Source: Prorocentrum cordatum
Taxonomy: Eukaryota; Sar; Dinophyceae; Prorocentrales; Prorocentraceae
NCBI GenBank assembly: GCA_963575745.1
Contig: CAUYUJ010020266.1
Location: forward strand, 96,600 to 160,599
DNA length: 64,000 bases
Direction: 5' to 3'
This document shows, piece by piece, positions 1-10,255 of this stretch. A program made the position numbers and the translations under genes. Under the pieces are notes generated by a model, which saw nothing but the letters and a program-made list of their open reading frames with translations, searched no databases and was not told the origin of the DNA. Each line of letters starts with the position of its first letter. Positions within the stretch are counted from its first letter, which is position 1.

Positions 1-59
1 CCGCTCCCTCTCTTGTGCGCTTCCTCCATGCACTTCTGTCGCGTCCTCGCTCGGGCCTC

Positions 60-700
60 TGGGGGCCGAGTCGGCCTCTGGGGGGGTTGGCCTCAGGGGG
101 CAGATCCAGTGATCCACAGGACGGCAGGGCGTTCTTGGTTGAAGGCCGTCTTTGTTACACCCCAGGTGGGTGAGTGGAGAAATGGTTGACGACGCAACAT
201 GTGCTTCTGCGGCTGTGCAGGCTTGTGCAGGCTGGGGGATCGTTATCCGGGGCGGATCTGGTGATCCGCAGGAGGGCTCTCTCGGTTGGAGGCCATCCCC
301 ATCCATCATATTTCTGAGCAGGGTCGAAGACCGCCACTGTTCGTCATCCTGTGTGTGAGTGGAGCAACGACTAATGACGCAGAGTGCCTTTCTGCGACAT
401 TGGAGACTCGTGCAGGCTGGAGGGATCGGCATGCATGGCAGATCTGGTGGTCCGCAGAAGGACAGGGCGTTCTAGGTTGAAGGCCATCCTCATCCATTAT
501 CCCTGTGAGTGGGGGCGTTGCCCGTCATTGTGCCCCATCCCGTGAGTGAGTGAGGGAAGGGCTGATGACGCAGGATCCTCCTCTGCGCCAGTGGGAGGCC
601 GTGCGAGATGGAAGAACCCTTGTGCTGAAGGGGACCGGGTGATCCGAGTATTGGCAGGGCATTCAGGGTTGAAGACTGTCCTCACCCATCACTTGTGTGA
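60..700. repeat. Degenerate tandem repeat, unit about 150-190 bp, four copies
   Basis: A block reading GATCTGGTGATCCGCAG, then GGGCGTTCT.GGTTGAAGGCC, recurs near 104, 256, 441 and 632 with 10-25% divergence. Between the blocks GAGTGG and GACGCA recur at matching places. Short open frames on both strands look like chance. No gene is seen in this stretch. Confidence 0.7.
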
Positions 701-824
701 GTGGACGAGCGCTGGCGGGACGCGAGTACAGAGACCAGATTGGCGCAGATAGGGTGCAGGGATCGGCCCTCTTGCACCTGCTCCTGCGACCTTCTGCCAG
801 CTTGACCCTGGCTGCCTGTAGCCA

Positions 825-1085
825 TCACGGCTCGTGCTACGGCGCGTGCCCGGTGGGACGTACGGAGGAGAGAGGAGGAGGAGGGGGAGGAGGAGGATGC
901 GTGCTGCTCCTTTGGGTCGTGCTTTGGCATGTACCCTCTGGGACGTACGGAGGAAGGAGATGAGGCGTGCTGCTCCCCTGGGTCGTGCTCAGGCACGTAC
1001 CCTCTGGGGATGAGGGAGACTGCGTGCTGCTCCTTTGGGTCGTGCTCAGGCACGTGCCCTCTGGGACGCACGGAGGAAAAAACAG
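825..1085. repeat. Tandem repeat, unit about 60-65 bp, three to four copies
   Basis: The unit contains GCGTGCTGCTCC..TGGGTCGTGCT, then GTACCCTCTGGGACGTACGG. Copies begin near 897, 966 and 1023, with an older one at about 825. A GAGGAG run sits inside the first copy. Confidence 0.75.
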
Positions 1086-1715
1086 GAATCGGAGCAGGAC
1101 CAGGAACACCTTTTCTGTCCATTGAAGTTAAAAACCGGGGAAACGCTGTTTTTTTATTTTTTTTTTGGGGGGGTCGGGTTTCTTCAAAATTCGCGCCGAC
1201 GTGCGAGCGGAAAATATGCCCGACGCCAAGTGCGGGCGACCAAAGCCGAGGCGCAAACCGCGAGGGTGCCGTTTGGTAGCACTTGCCTTCTGCACGCCAT
1301 GTGTCTACGGCTTCTGTTTGCGTTGCCAGATGCGAAGTGCGGACGGTTAGCTCAAGTTGAAAAGCTTTTCCGAGGTGCCGTTTGAAGCATTTGTCTTTCG
1401 TGCTCATCCCTGGTTCTTCGGACGCGGTACCAGTGGAATTCTTTGCCTTGGCAGCAAATGCGCTAAAATATGCATGTGGATCAATGTGCATATGTGTTGA
1501 ATGCACAGCCGAGCTGCGCGCGCTTGTGCTCGTCGCTCACATGGACGTGCTCTCATATCAATACTATCATAGACACATACTCACCGTGGCACGATCCTGC
1601 GACATGAGATGCACGTATAGCTCATATGTCCATACGCTCATGCACACATCGCAAATACAAATTATCATTTAGAGGTATCCACATATGGGGAACTCCACGC
1701 AGTGAGTAATTTCAA
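1086..1715. other. No gene recognised
   Basis: Two related short blocks, GAGGGTGCCGTTTGGTAGCA near 1262 and GAGGTGCCGTTTGAAGCAT near 1373, suggest an old local duplication. A T-rich run lies at 1148-1166. Nothing else is recognisable. Confidence 0.5.
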
Positions 1716-1845
1716 TGCGGGGTCTCCGGAAGTCTCGACCCATTCCCCAGGACTGGTTTTTTCATCCTGAGTCGTTTTTTGACGGTTCGGAGGCCCGGTG
1801 CGGGCCCCCAGAGGCCGAAAATTGTGAAAAACCGCCGTCGCGATT
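1716..1845 (-). repeat. Short dispersed SINE-like repeat, copy 1 of 3
   Basis: Read on the minus strand, this matches copies at 15863-15995 and 59930-60070. Shared blocks in order are TTTCGGCCTCTGG, GGGCCTCCG, CCGTCA.AAAACGACTCAGG, GATGAAAA, GGTC..GGGGAA.GGGTCGAGAC and a terminal GAGACCCCG..TTGAA. Three copies of one length with the same ends argue for a transposed unit rather than chance GC-rich similarity. No coding capacity is seen. Confidence 0.75.
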
Positions 1846-1919
1846 CCTTTCAAATGCGTTGGATCTCTTGGTGTATAGACGAAAGGGCGTGCGCTGGTGG
1901 GCAAGGGGGGAAAAGCCCC

Positions 1920-2122
1920 GGACGGGGGCGCGCTTGGTGCGATCCCTGGAAAAAAGGTCCCCAGGGGGCGCGGTGGGGCCCGATTGTCTTGCGCGCCAGG
2001 GGTCGACTTTGCGAAAGTGTTTCGAGCGACGGCTCCGGACTGGGACCCGCTGGGTGCGATCCCGGGAAATGGTCCCTGAGGGCGCGGAGCGGCCTGACTT
2101 TCTCGCGCGCCAGGGGTTAGGA
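1920..2122. repeat. Two-copy tandem repeat, unit about 115 bp
   Basis: GGTGCGATCCC(T/G)GG.AAA, GGTCCC..AGGG.GCGG and CTTGCGCGCCAGGGGT recur about 115 bp apart, first at 1936-2005 and again at 2055-2120. Confidence 0.7.
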
Positions 2123-2152
2123 TGACGTGAGCTACACATAAACTCGCTCAAA

Positions 2153-2181
2153 ATATGATGGTGCTGATTAGTGACGATGGC

Positions 2182-2249
<68 letters not shown>

Positions 2250-3242
2250 GCGTGGATCAGATAAGGATGACGGTGATGACGACGACGACGCTGATGCTGA
2301 TGATGCTGATGCCGATGATCATGAAGATGGTGGTGCTGATGATGAGGAGTATGATGGGGAGGATGCGTATTACGACGACGATGGCGATGACAGCGGTTAG
2401 TTTGATGTTGGTGATATTGATTTTGATGGTCATGATCGTGATGCTGCTGATGATGGTAGTGGGGAGGGGGGATAATATGATGATGAACGTGCTGATGCTG
2501 CAACTGATCGTGATGATAATTACGATGATTTTACGACGACGTGACGACGACGAAGTTAATGATACTGAATATGATGCCGATGCCGACGACCATGATGTTG
2601 ACCATAGTGATGATGATATGACGATTGATGACGATGATGACGATGGCGATGAGGATTATGATGCTGATTATGATGATGCAGTTGATGGTTTTTCTGATGC
2701 TCTTGTTGTTGATGATTCAGATGGTGATGTGGACTGTGATTATGATGATGGTGGTGATGCTGATGAGGATGGTGATGATCATGATAGTGAGGAGGAGGAG
2801 GAGGAGCAGGACGACGAGGACGAGTACGATGGCGGGTCGGTGTAGGAAAGGGAGGACGAGGGGGAATGAATTGAGGAAGGTGATGAAGATGCAGGTGATG
2901 ACGCTGCTAATGATGATGCGAATGATGCTGCTGATACGGTTGTTCATGTGATGATGAGTATGATGATGGTGATGGTGATGAGGATGCTGGTGCTGATGGT
3001 GATGATGAGGACGACGATGATGAGGACGATGAGGGTGATGGTGATGGGCTGATGCTGATGCTGCTGATGATGCTGGCGATGATTGTGCTGCTGATGATGG
3101 TGGTGATGATTGTGCTATTGCTGATTATGATTGTGATGGTGATGGTGGGTTGGGAAGAAGTGATGATGGGGATGAGTTAGGGTGATGGTGATGGTGACGG
3201 TGATGGCGATGAGGATGATGATGGTGATGGTGATGCTGAAGA

Positions 3243-3328
<86 letters not shown>

Positions 3329-3350
3329 TTGATGATGATGGTGATGATGA

Positions 3351-3384
<34 letters not shown>

Positions 3385-3480
3385 GGTGGTGATGATGATG
3401 ATGATGCTGAGGAGGAGGAGGAGGAGGAGGAGGAGGAGGAGGAGGAAGAAGAAGGAGAAGACGAAAACGAAGACGACGAT
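2153..3480. repeat. Long (GAT)n trinucleotide locus with GAG and GGT variants
   Basis: Nearly 1.3 kb of perfect and imperfect GAT repeats, purest at 2182-2250 and 3240-3410, changing to (GAG)n at 3408-3450. Open frames on both strands encode only Asp/Glu, Met or His/Ser runs, as expected of the repeat itself. No gene is called. Confidence 0.95.
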
Positions 3481-3509
3481 GAGGGCGATGACGACGAAAA
3501 CGAAGATCT

Positions 3510-4245
3510 TGGGGTCCTCTTGGGTTTTTTTTGGGGGTCCTGTTGGAGCCCTCGTGGAACTTTCCGAGGTCCTCTTGGGGCTGTTTTGAAGTGTCTTGGG
3601 GCCCTTTTGGGGCCCTCGTGAAACTTTCCGAGGTCCTCATGGGGCTGTTTTGAGGTGTCTTGGGGCCCTTTTGGGGCCTTTTTGGATACTCTTGGGGGCG
3701 TTTTCGGGAGCCCTGGGGGACCCCTTTGGGCCATCCCGTAGGGCGTCGATCAGAACAGGGAGGGTCGCAGATTCGCCTTCCCCCTTTGGAACTCTCATAA
3801 GCGTCTGGCGCTCCTGGGGCGATCTTGGGCGCTCTTGGGGCCATCTTGGGGCCATCTTGGGGGCCTCTTTGGCCCCTCTTTGGCCCCTCTTTGGGCTTTC
3901 TTGGGCCAGCTTGGGGCCATATTGGGGCCTCAGAAGCCCATCGGAAGCGAAAAAGCGAGAAAGCACACATCATTCATATTGCGTTGTTTTTGCAGCATTT
4001 TGGCCTCTTGGGAGGGGTCCGTGGGGGGCTCCGAGAGCATGTGGAACCATCTCGTGACTCTTGGGGCTTCTTGGAGGCATGATGGAGGCCATCTTGAAAT
4101 ATCCTCGGCTATTTTGAGCCATCTTGGAGGCCATTTTGGAGCATCGGAGGCCCTCATGGAACCTTCTTGGACCATCTTGGGCGCTCTGACCGCTCCGGCC
4201 CCCCGCCGTCTAGACCCCTGAGAGGGGTAGGGGGAGGGGTGACCA
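3510..4245 (+). repeat. Composite CTTGGGGCC-minisatellite element, copy at 3.5 kb
   Basis: Degenerate 9-12 bp units of the type CTTGGGGCCTCT surround a non-repetitive core near 3925-3985 (CATCGGAAGCGAAAAAGCG). The block ends in a CCCCC-rich cap, GACCCCTGAGAGGGGTAGGG, near 4212. The copy at 8745-9470 has the same order: minisatellite, a GTCGATCA..AGGG insert (3746 here), more minisatellite, GGAAGCGAA core, minisatellite, cap. The shared order shows that a whole unit was copied. Confidence 0.8.
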
Positions 4246-5427
4246 TCTCCCCGAGGGGGAAGAGGGTTTTGGAAGAGGAAAGAAACAACTCGTTAGGCCA
4301 CCTTCGCCCTGTGAACCTTGTCGTGCCCACTCGGGCCGCCCGAATGGCGCGGCGTTGACCATCGCTCGTTGGTGCAGCTCTGTGACCCGTTTCGATCATT
4401 CGTTTATTCGTTCGCGGCCGCGAACAATGAAGCACGCAGAACGAACAAAACACGTAGCAACACCCGCCGCGGGTCGGGGCCCCAGCCGAGGAGAGATTCG
4501 TCGCCCTGGTGGTTGCTCATGCGTTTTCGGCTGTGGACGTATCCCGTTCAGGCTACGTTAGCCCAGCCTGCAAGACCAGCGCACACGTGACTACCCGAGA
4601 AGTTATGCTGGGGACGCAGGCACTACACATCCCGTGCATGGCAGCGGGTTGTTGAGGTTCCAAGTCTGTTGCGCACGTCGTTCCCACGTGTTTATTGGGC
4701 GATTGCTGCATGAGGAGTTGAACGTGATAGGATATTTGGGCGGCGGGCTCGATAGCGTTACGTCAGCCTTGCACCCAGGCTCGAGCAAGACCGAGGCTCA
4801 GTTTCAATCGTATTGCAAGCGAGGCCTTCGAGCTTGTCACACATGCGCGGCTTAGGCCGCCCCCACCTAAGACATAAACACTTGCAGTTTGGTAAGACGG
4901 CATTTTTGGAATGACAGGAACGTTCCACAGTCTAGGCACGTGTTTTGCAAACATCTCGATGGCAGGCCGCACAATGGCGAGGCAAGGGCCTCTGGAAGCA
5001 GCTGCCCGCTTCGTACCGCCTTCGCTCGCCAGGCGACCTTGCACGGCTGGCGCTGGCGCTAGCTGGGTATGGCATTGCGTTCGCTGCGTTAGGACGTCGC
5101 TCTGCCGGGTGGCCCCGGCGAAAGGCTGCACACGCCTCGCACGTCACTGACTGCGCCTAGGGTGCTCTCATCTTCTGCAGCTGGCGTGGACGTATTTCAG
5201 AGGGGCCGAAGGCCGTTGCGCTATTTCCATCCATGAGGGCGCGCGGCTCACTCACGTTCAACGCCCGCGGCAGTCAGGATCGAATCCACGTTCATCAGCC
5301 CCTCTCCCACTCGAGAGGACTACAGCGAGTCCTCGACGATTCCTCATCCCCCTCCTCTTTGCCCTGGTGGCCTGGGGGGTCGGCTGCGCGATTTGCAGCA
5401 CCAAGCTGGCGGCATTGGCAGAGGCCG
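4246..5427. other. No gene recognised; one short dispersed block
   Basis: The segment 4245-4315 (CCCCGAGGGGGAAGAGGG, GAAAGAA, TCGTTAG.CC.CCT.CGCCC) matches 10330-10400, so it is part of a dispersed repeat lying just outside the minisatellite element. The rest shows no family or motif that I recognise. Confidence 0.5.
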
Positions 5428-5841
5428 CTAGAGGGCTTTCTTTGGCGCGCTGGTACGTGGTGCCGTGAGTGACATCGGCAGGGCCTGGGAACACCAGTGC
5501 TGGTTGCTGACCGAACTCGCTCTCGCCAGTCGGTCGGTGGCGCGGCAGAGGTTGTTCAGGCACTTGAAGATGGCCGCCCTGAGGTGGTCCGGCAGCTCCG
5601 CCTCCGCCGCATGCGGGTGCTGGGCTCGGAGGGCTCCGGCAACGAACTCCTCTGGCGTCCATGGCACGCCTGTCTCAGGGCCTCCTGCGGGTCCTCCTCC
5701 TCCTTCCCCTCTCGCCTTACCGAGGACCCTGTGCCCTTTGGCGATGCCCTTGCCAGCAAGAGTAACAGCGTGTTTGAAACAGTTCAAGCCAGGACACGTC
5801 CTGCCACTAGGGAGGGAGAAAGGGTGGGATTCCGTACCCAA
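5428..5841 (-). pseudogene. Possible fragment of a retroelement protein
   Basis: The minus-strand frame has a more protein-like composition than its neighbours, with a stretch PWTPEEFVAGALRAQHP followed by LPDHLRAAIFKCLNNLC. From memory this resembles the linker between endonuclease and reverse transcriptase in dinoflagellate LINE proteins; that resemblance is an inference. No RT motif follows, and the frame runs into unrelated residues before its end. The plus strand is also open over this interval, so chance cannot be excluded. Confidence 0.3.
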
Positions 5842-6069
5842 TCCAAGGGGTGGAGGCGTTGCCTGATCAATTCTCGCAGCAATGGGAAAGTCGCCTGTGC
5901 GCGCGGCACCTAATTAGCTCTCGCAGTGCCCGTCCTCTCTTGCTCCTCCTATTTTCTTTTTTCAATTCAATACCTCGCTGCGGCCTCCGTCCATCGTTCT
6001 TCTGGGATCCAGGGCTTAGGTGTTCGATCATAGACCCCTTGTTAAACGCAAGCGTCCAGCTTTCACGCC

Positions 6070-6165
6070 GACGACCGCGGGAAACCGCCGAAGACCGCCT
6101 GAAACTGCCGAAGACCGCCGAAGACCGCCCGAAGACCGCCCGATGACCGCCGAAGACGGCCCAGG
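6070..6165 (+). repeat. Short tandem repeat, unit about 12-15 bp
   Basis: CCGAAGACCGCC and close variants repeat about six times. Codon-like spacing leaves several frames open. Confidence 0.8.
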
Positions 6166-6564
6166 AGCGATGGGCAACGAGGGGTACATCGCCGAACACG
6201 TAAAACGACTGGCAGCCGTGGAATGTTCAATGTTTCCCGGCGGTGTGCTCTCGCTCCTGCCTCAACGGCACCGTAACGGGTACTTACTAACGGGTACTTT
6301 GCAATTTTGCCGAACGTTGCCACTTTAGGGCCTCTTTCTGGCGGTGCAGCGTTGCCCGCATCGGGAAGGGTTGGGTTCGCTGGGTCACTGGCCAAAGTAC
6401 CCGTTAGTGGAGTCCCCGTTTGTGGGGCGCTGACTGCCCCAGGAGACGCGAGGCGGCCGACGCTGAACCGGACCAGGGCGCGGAGCCCAGGGGCCGGCGC
6501 GGCCGGACCCCGAATTCGAATTGGGCGTACGGCGGCGCGGCGGCACAGGACCGTGGGCTTGCGC

Positions 6565-6812
6565 AGGGAGGCGGGGCGGGGGGCTTGCTCGGGGGGGTGC
6601 GTGACTCGAGGGTTGGATGGCGTTTTGGAGGGTGGAGCGTGGCAGCGGTGATCTCTCCGTTGCCGTGGCAGTTCGAGCGGAGAGCTTCAGGGAGGCGGGG
6701 CCGGGGGCTTGCTCGGGGTGTTGCACAACTCGGGGGTTGGATGGGGCTTTGGAGGGTGGAGTGAAGTGGTAGTGATGTCTCCGTTGCCGTCACAGTTCGA
6801 GCGGAGAGCCGA
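6565..6812 (+). repeat. Two-copy tandem repeat, unit about 124 bp
   Basis: Each unit runs from AGGCGGGGC.GGGGGCTTGC through GGTTGGATGG, TTTGGAGGGTGGAG and TCTCCGTTGCCGT to AGTTCGAGCGGAGAGC. The copies lie at about 6569-6686 and 6693-6809 and are roughly 85% identical. Confidence 0.85.
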
Positions 6813-6892
6813 GCCAACGCAAAGCCCAGCGTTCTCTGAAAAGGGGAGCCCGCTCTTCACGAGATTGGGGTCGCCGTGATCGCTTAGAAACA

Positions 6893-7062
6893 ATCTGGAG
6901 GGGGACAAGCACACAGACACAGTGAATCGTCGATCCCTAGGGAACTGCGGGGAGATGTGGGAAGTGGAGGGGAAGACGGAACTCCAGAACATATGGGGGA
7001 GTTTGGGGAATCCTGGGATTTTGTGCCTACTCATTTGTGTTTCCCTGGGTCTCTTCGAACGG
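6893..7062 (+). repeat. Dispersed ~160-bp repeat, copy 1 of 2
   Basis: This matches 16207-16372 in order: ACA(C/G)(A/C)CAGACACA, AATCGTCGA.TCCC, GGGGGGAAGAC or GGGGAAGACG, CCAG.AAC, GGGGGAGT, TTTGTGT, CCC(A/T)GGG. The ends are imperfectly complementary to each other, so it may be a short foldback element. A further partial copy of its right part lies at 7345-7380. Confidence 0.65.
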
Positions 7063-7091
7063 GGGCTTGTAAAGTGTCGACATGGCCTTCC

Positions 7092-7285
7092 ATCGAAGAA
7101 GAAAACGGCATAAACATATACCTTTCGCGCTCCGCGCGGATTTCCTGGATCTGCGCTGGGTCCCCCCTGGCGGCGCCTCCGGCGCCGCCTCTGGCGCGCT
7201 CCACGTGCCAGGGAGGAGGGTCCAGCGCAGATCCAAGAAATCCGCGCGGAGCGCCAAAAGTGTACGTTTGTGCCGTTTTTCCTCC
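7092..7285. mobile_element. Hairpin (long inverted repeat) element, copy 1 of 3
   Basis: The two arms are near-perfect reverse complements. Both contain GCGCTCCGCGCGGATTTC, then TGGATCTGCGCTGG, so both strands translate to the same short peptide RADFLDLRW. The outer arms carry AAAACGGCATAAACATA on the left and its complement on the right. The loop is GC-rich (GGCGGCGCCTCCGGCGCC). Related copies are at 25085-25265 and 44005-44195. It has no coding capacity, so any mobility would need a transposase from elsewhere. Confidence 0.85.
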
Positions 7286-7289
7286 CTCT

Positions 7290-7640
7290 ACTTCCAAGGC
7301 CCTTGCATCCTCATCGTGTGTCCTTCTGATACGGGTTGACTGTTTGGAGAATCCTGGGGTTTTTGTCTACTCATCCGTCCTTATGATACGTCGGGAGTTC
7401 TTTGGGAAATCCTGATGATACGTACTTTGGGGAGTCCTTTGGGACTCCTTCTGATACTTCCTTATGATCGTGCTTCTACTCGTGCGTCGGGCGCCAAGAG
7501 CTTGCGAGTCTTTCCGGCGCACTTAGTTTGTCGCGATAATTTGGGGGCATTTGGGGCCATCTTGAACCGAAACGTGGAGAAGGCTACAGCGTTGGCATTG
7601 CATCATTTTTCGTTGCTTGTTCCAGAGCCTCCTCTGATTC
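7290..7640. other. No gene; imperfect short direct repeats
   Basis: TCCTTCTGATAC, TCCTTATGATACGT, TCCTGATGATACGT and TCCTTCTGATACT recur between 7319 and 7460. The block AGGCCCTTGCATCCT near 7300 reappears at 25375, beside another copy of the hairpin element. Confidence 0.55.
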
Positions 7641-7679
7641 TAGGCCTCCCAGATGGGGTCTGAGTAGATGGAATCAGAG

Positions 7680-7805
7680 GATCGCGCAGCATCGCTGATG
7701 CATCGGCGATGCGGCTCGATGTGGAGCCTAATGGTCTCCACTCCGCCGTCGCCGATGCATCGCCAACGTCGCCGGTGCATCGCCGATTTATCGGCGATAC
7801 GGCGG
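7680..7805. repeat. Imperfect palindromic segment
   Basis: GATGCATCGGCGATG near 7696 is answered by CGCCGATGCATCG near 7750 and by CATCGCCGATTTATCGGCGAT near 7780. The region can fold into alternative hairpins. Its function is unknown. Confidence 0.6.
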
Positions 7806-8345
7806 GTGTGGTTGCAGTGCGTCGCCGCGCCCATTTCGGCATACCCGCCACGCGTTTTGTGCTCTTTAGGGTGCTCCATGGGGCGCCCCAGCTGCGAGGT
7901 GTCATTACGTGGCGTCGCCATGCCCATGTCGGCAGACGGTTTGTACGTTGCGTGCCCCACATGGAGCCCCAGCTACGGCCCTGGTTGGTGTGGTTGCATG
8001 GCGCTGCCGCTCCCGTGCTGGCACACCCCTCACACGTTTCGAGCACCACATGGAATACAAACTATTGCTCCAGTGGATGTGGTTGCCTGGTGTTAAGGTG
8101 TCCCAACTACGTCCCCTTGCATGGCGTCGCCGTACTAATCGTGGCGCACCCATCATGCTTTCGTGTGGCCATATGGAGCCCCAAATACAGTCCTAGTAGG
8201 TGTGGTTGCATGTCGCTGCCGTGTCCAGTACGGCACACCCCTCACACGTTTCATGACCCATAGCCGTCCCCAACCGTTGCCCCGATAGGTGTGGTTGCAT
8301 GGTGTCGCCGTGCCCATTTCAGCACGCGCGCCACACGCATCGTGC
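7806..8345 (+). repeat. Diverged ~90-bp satellite, about six copies
   Basis: The degenerate unit is GTGGTTGCATGGCGTCGCC, then GCCCATTTCGGCACACCCCT, CACACGTTTCG and CCCCA.ATGGAGC. The same core makes up the clean 90-bp array at 61440-62925 and a single copy at 28083-28140. The copies here are much more diverged, so this array is older. Confidence 0.75.
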
Positions 8346-8744
8346 CCCCACAGAGTGGCCAGGCGTGGTGTTTTCCACTCATCGTTCGTCTCCGCCCAGC
8401 ACCCATCCTGACCAGGGCCCATCCTGCCACCATGGCTGGAGCATGAATGTGACGACGCTGGAGCAAAGAACAGCCCGGGTTCGGAAAGGGGCCCGCTGCT
8501 CCTCAGGTCCTTGCACGGTTGCCCCTCGTTAGCGTTCTTCGGGCCCCCAGCCACTTTGGAGGCAAAGACGTGGCCCCTTATTCAGGGTTCCTTGCGGTTG
8601 CGGTAGCCGCTTTTGGCGACTGTTTACGCTTCGCGAATCTCTGCCAGCCCATTCAGAAGCCCTGTCCACGAAAGCTGACGGGAAATGGAAAGCAGAGACG
8701 CATATAGTGAAGCAGAGCGGTCAAAGAGAAGAGGGGGAGGAACG
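8346..8744. other. No gene recognised
   Basis: GC-rich sequence with no conserved motif, repeat or plausible coding frame that I can support. Confidence 0.5.
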
Positions 8745-9472
8745 TGTTGAGCCATGTTGGAGGCTATTTTGGAGCACCGGAGGCCTTATGGGGCTTTTTG
8801 GGGGCGTCTTGGGATTCTTTTGGGGATCTTTTGGGACCTCTTGGCGATCTTTCGGGGTCTTGGGGTCTTCTTGTTGCTCTTTTTGGCGTCTTGGGGCCCT
8901 CTTGGGGCCTCTCTCGGGGCCCTCTCGGGGCTCTCTTGGGGCTCTCCTGTGAGCTTCGGAGAGCCTCCTGGGGCCGTCTTGGAGGCCATCGATCAAAAAG
9001 GGGGGGTCCCTTATCTAGCCCCCCCCCCTCAGAGCCCTCGAAATCGCCTCTGGGTGCCCTCTTGGGGCGCTCTCCGGGCGATCTTGGGAGCTCTTGGGGC
9101 CGTCGTGGGAGCCTCTCGTGCCCCTCTTGGAGCTCTCTTGGACCATCTTGGGGCCATCTTGAGGCATCAAAAGCGCATCGGAAGCGAAGTGGCACTATCG
9201 GCTTCCCGTAGATTTTTATAGGATTTTGGCTTCTCGGGAAGGTCCTGAGGGGTCTCCAAAAGCACTTGGATCCGTATTGTGGCCCTCTTGGGGCCCTCTT
9301 GGAGACATCCTTCTAGCTATCTTGACTCATGTTGGGTGGCTATCTTGAGCGATCTTGGAGGTCATCTTGGGCTCTCTGGGGCCCTCTTGGAACCATCTTG
9401 GGCCAAAAAGGACCCTCTGACACCTCGCGACCCCCCCGTCCAGGTCCAGGGGAGGGGGTAGGCGAAGGGGTC
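8745..9472 (+). repeat. Composite CTTGGGGCC-minisatellite element, copy at 8.7 kb
   Basis: It has the same architecture as 3510-4245: CTTGGGGCC-type units, an ATCGATCA..AGGGGGGGTCC insert near 8988, a core with GCATCGGAAGCGAAGTGG near 9175, and a terminal cap with CCCCCCGTCCAGGTCCAGG near 9435. Overlapping open frames on both strands are repeat by-products rich in Gly/Leu/Trp or Pro/Arg. Confidence 0.8.
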
Positions 9473-9594
9473 AAGACACCCTCCAGATAGCAAGCCGTCT
9501 GGCGCACTCCCACCCGCCCTCCCAACACATAAGTAGCACCCGAGCCTGAGCATGTTCAGCGGTCGTCTTTGGATGGACAGCTACTGGGAACCAA

Positions 9595-9790
9595 CACCGA
9601 GTCCACGTGCGCGACGCTGGGGCGAGGTGCGCCACGCATGCCAGGCGCGCCACGCGCGCCAGGCACTCCTGGGGCCCGAGCGTGCTAGGCACGCCTGGTG
9701 CGCCATATGCGCCACGTGCCTCCGCGTACGCCGGGTGTGCCGCATGCTCCAGCCGCGCCAGGTGCGCCGCGTTCGGGGTACGTGCAGAGT
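9595..9790 (+). repeat. Degenerate short tandem repeat
   Basis: Units of 9-12 bp such as GCGCCACGCGCGCCAGG and GTGCGCCATATGCGCCACG repeat imperfectly. Confidence 0.7.
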
Positions 9791-9834
9791 GTGTCATGTG
9801 CGCCTGTGCACGTGACAGCACACATCGGGGAACA

Positions 9835-10255
9835 TGTCGGCCTCCGCCATACTTGTCGAGAACCACTGCCCATCATTGTGTCCGGTGGGCCTGCGCACAG
9901 CGGGCCATGCTCCATCACCACCTCCGCCGTACCTGTCAAAAACCATTTGACAATGGTAGCGGGGTGGCTGCGCATGATCCAGATTTAGCCGCGAGGTGCA
10001 TTTCTGTAGTGTTTTGTCAGGGATGGTAGCCCTGCGCGCAGCAGGCAATATGCTGACACTCCCTCCGTCCCTGTCAAAAAACAATATATCGTGCTCGCGG
10101 GCCTCACGAACATGACTCCAGACTTTGCCCCAAAGTGTACTTCGTATTGTTTTGAACAGGGGTGGTGGGGGGGCCGCATCGGGTTGGCTGCGCATGCTCC
10201 GAATCTGGAGGCATAGTGCGTTTAGCATTGTTTTTTGAAAGGGATGGTGGGGGAG
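9835..10255. repeat. Degenerate dispersed units with inverted partners
   Basis: CCTCCGCC.TACCTGTCAAAA, then CCATT, recurs near 9840, 9930 and 10060. Its reverse complement, TTGTTTT..CAGGG.TGGT, recurs near 10010, 10147 and 10228. Direct and inverted copies are interleaved, which suggests nested foldback insertions. Confidence 0.55.

Noticed and set aside
2168-2845. Long reading frames in the (GAT)n locus on both strands
   Set aside because: They encode only Asp, Met, His or Ser runs and exist because a trinucleotide repeat cannot create stops.
5465-5913. Plus-strand frames of about 135 codons opposite the possible retroelement fragment
   Set aside because: They have no motif, and the minus frame has the more protein-like sequence, though neither is certain.
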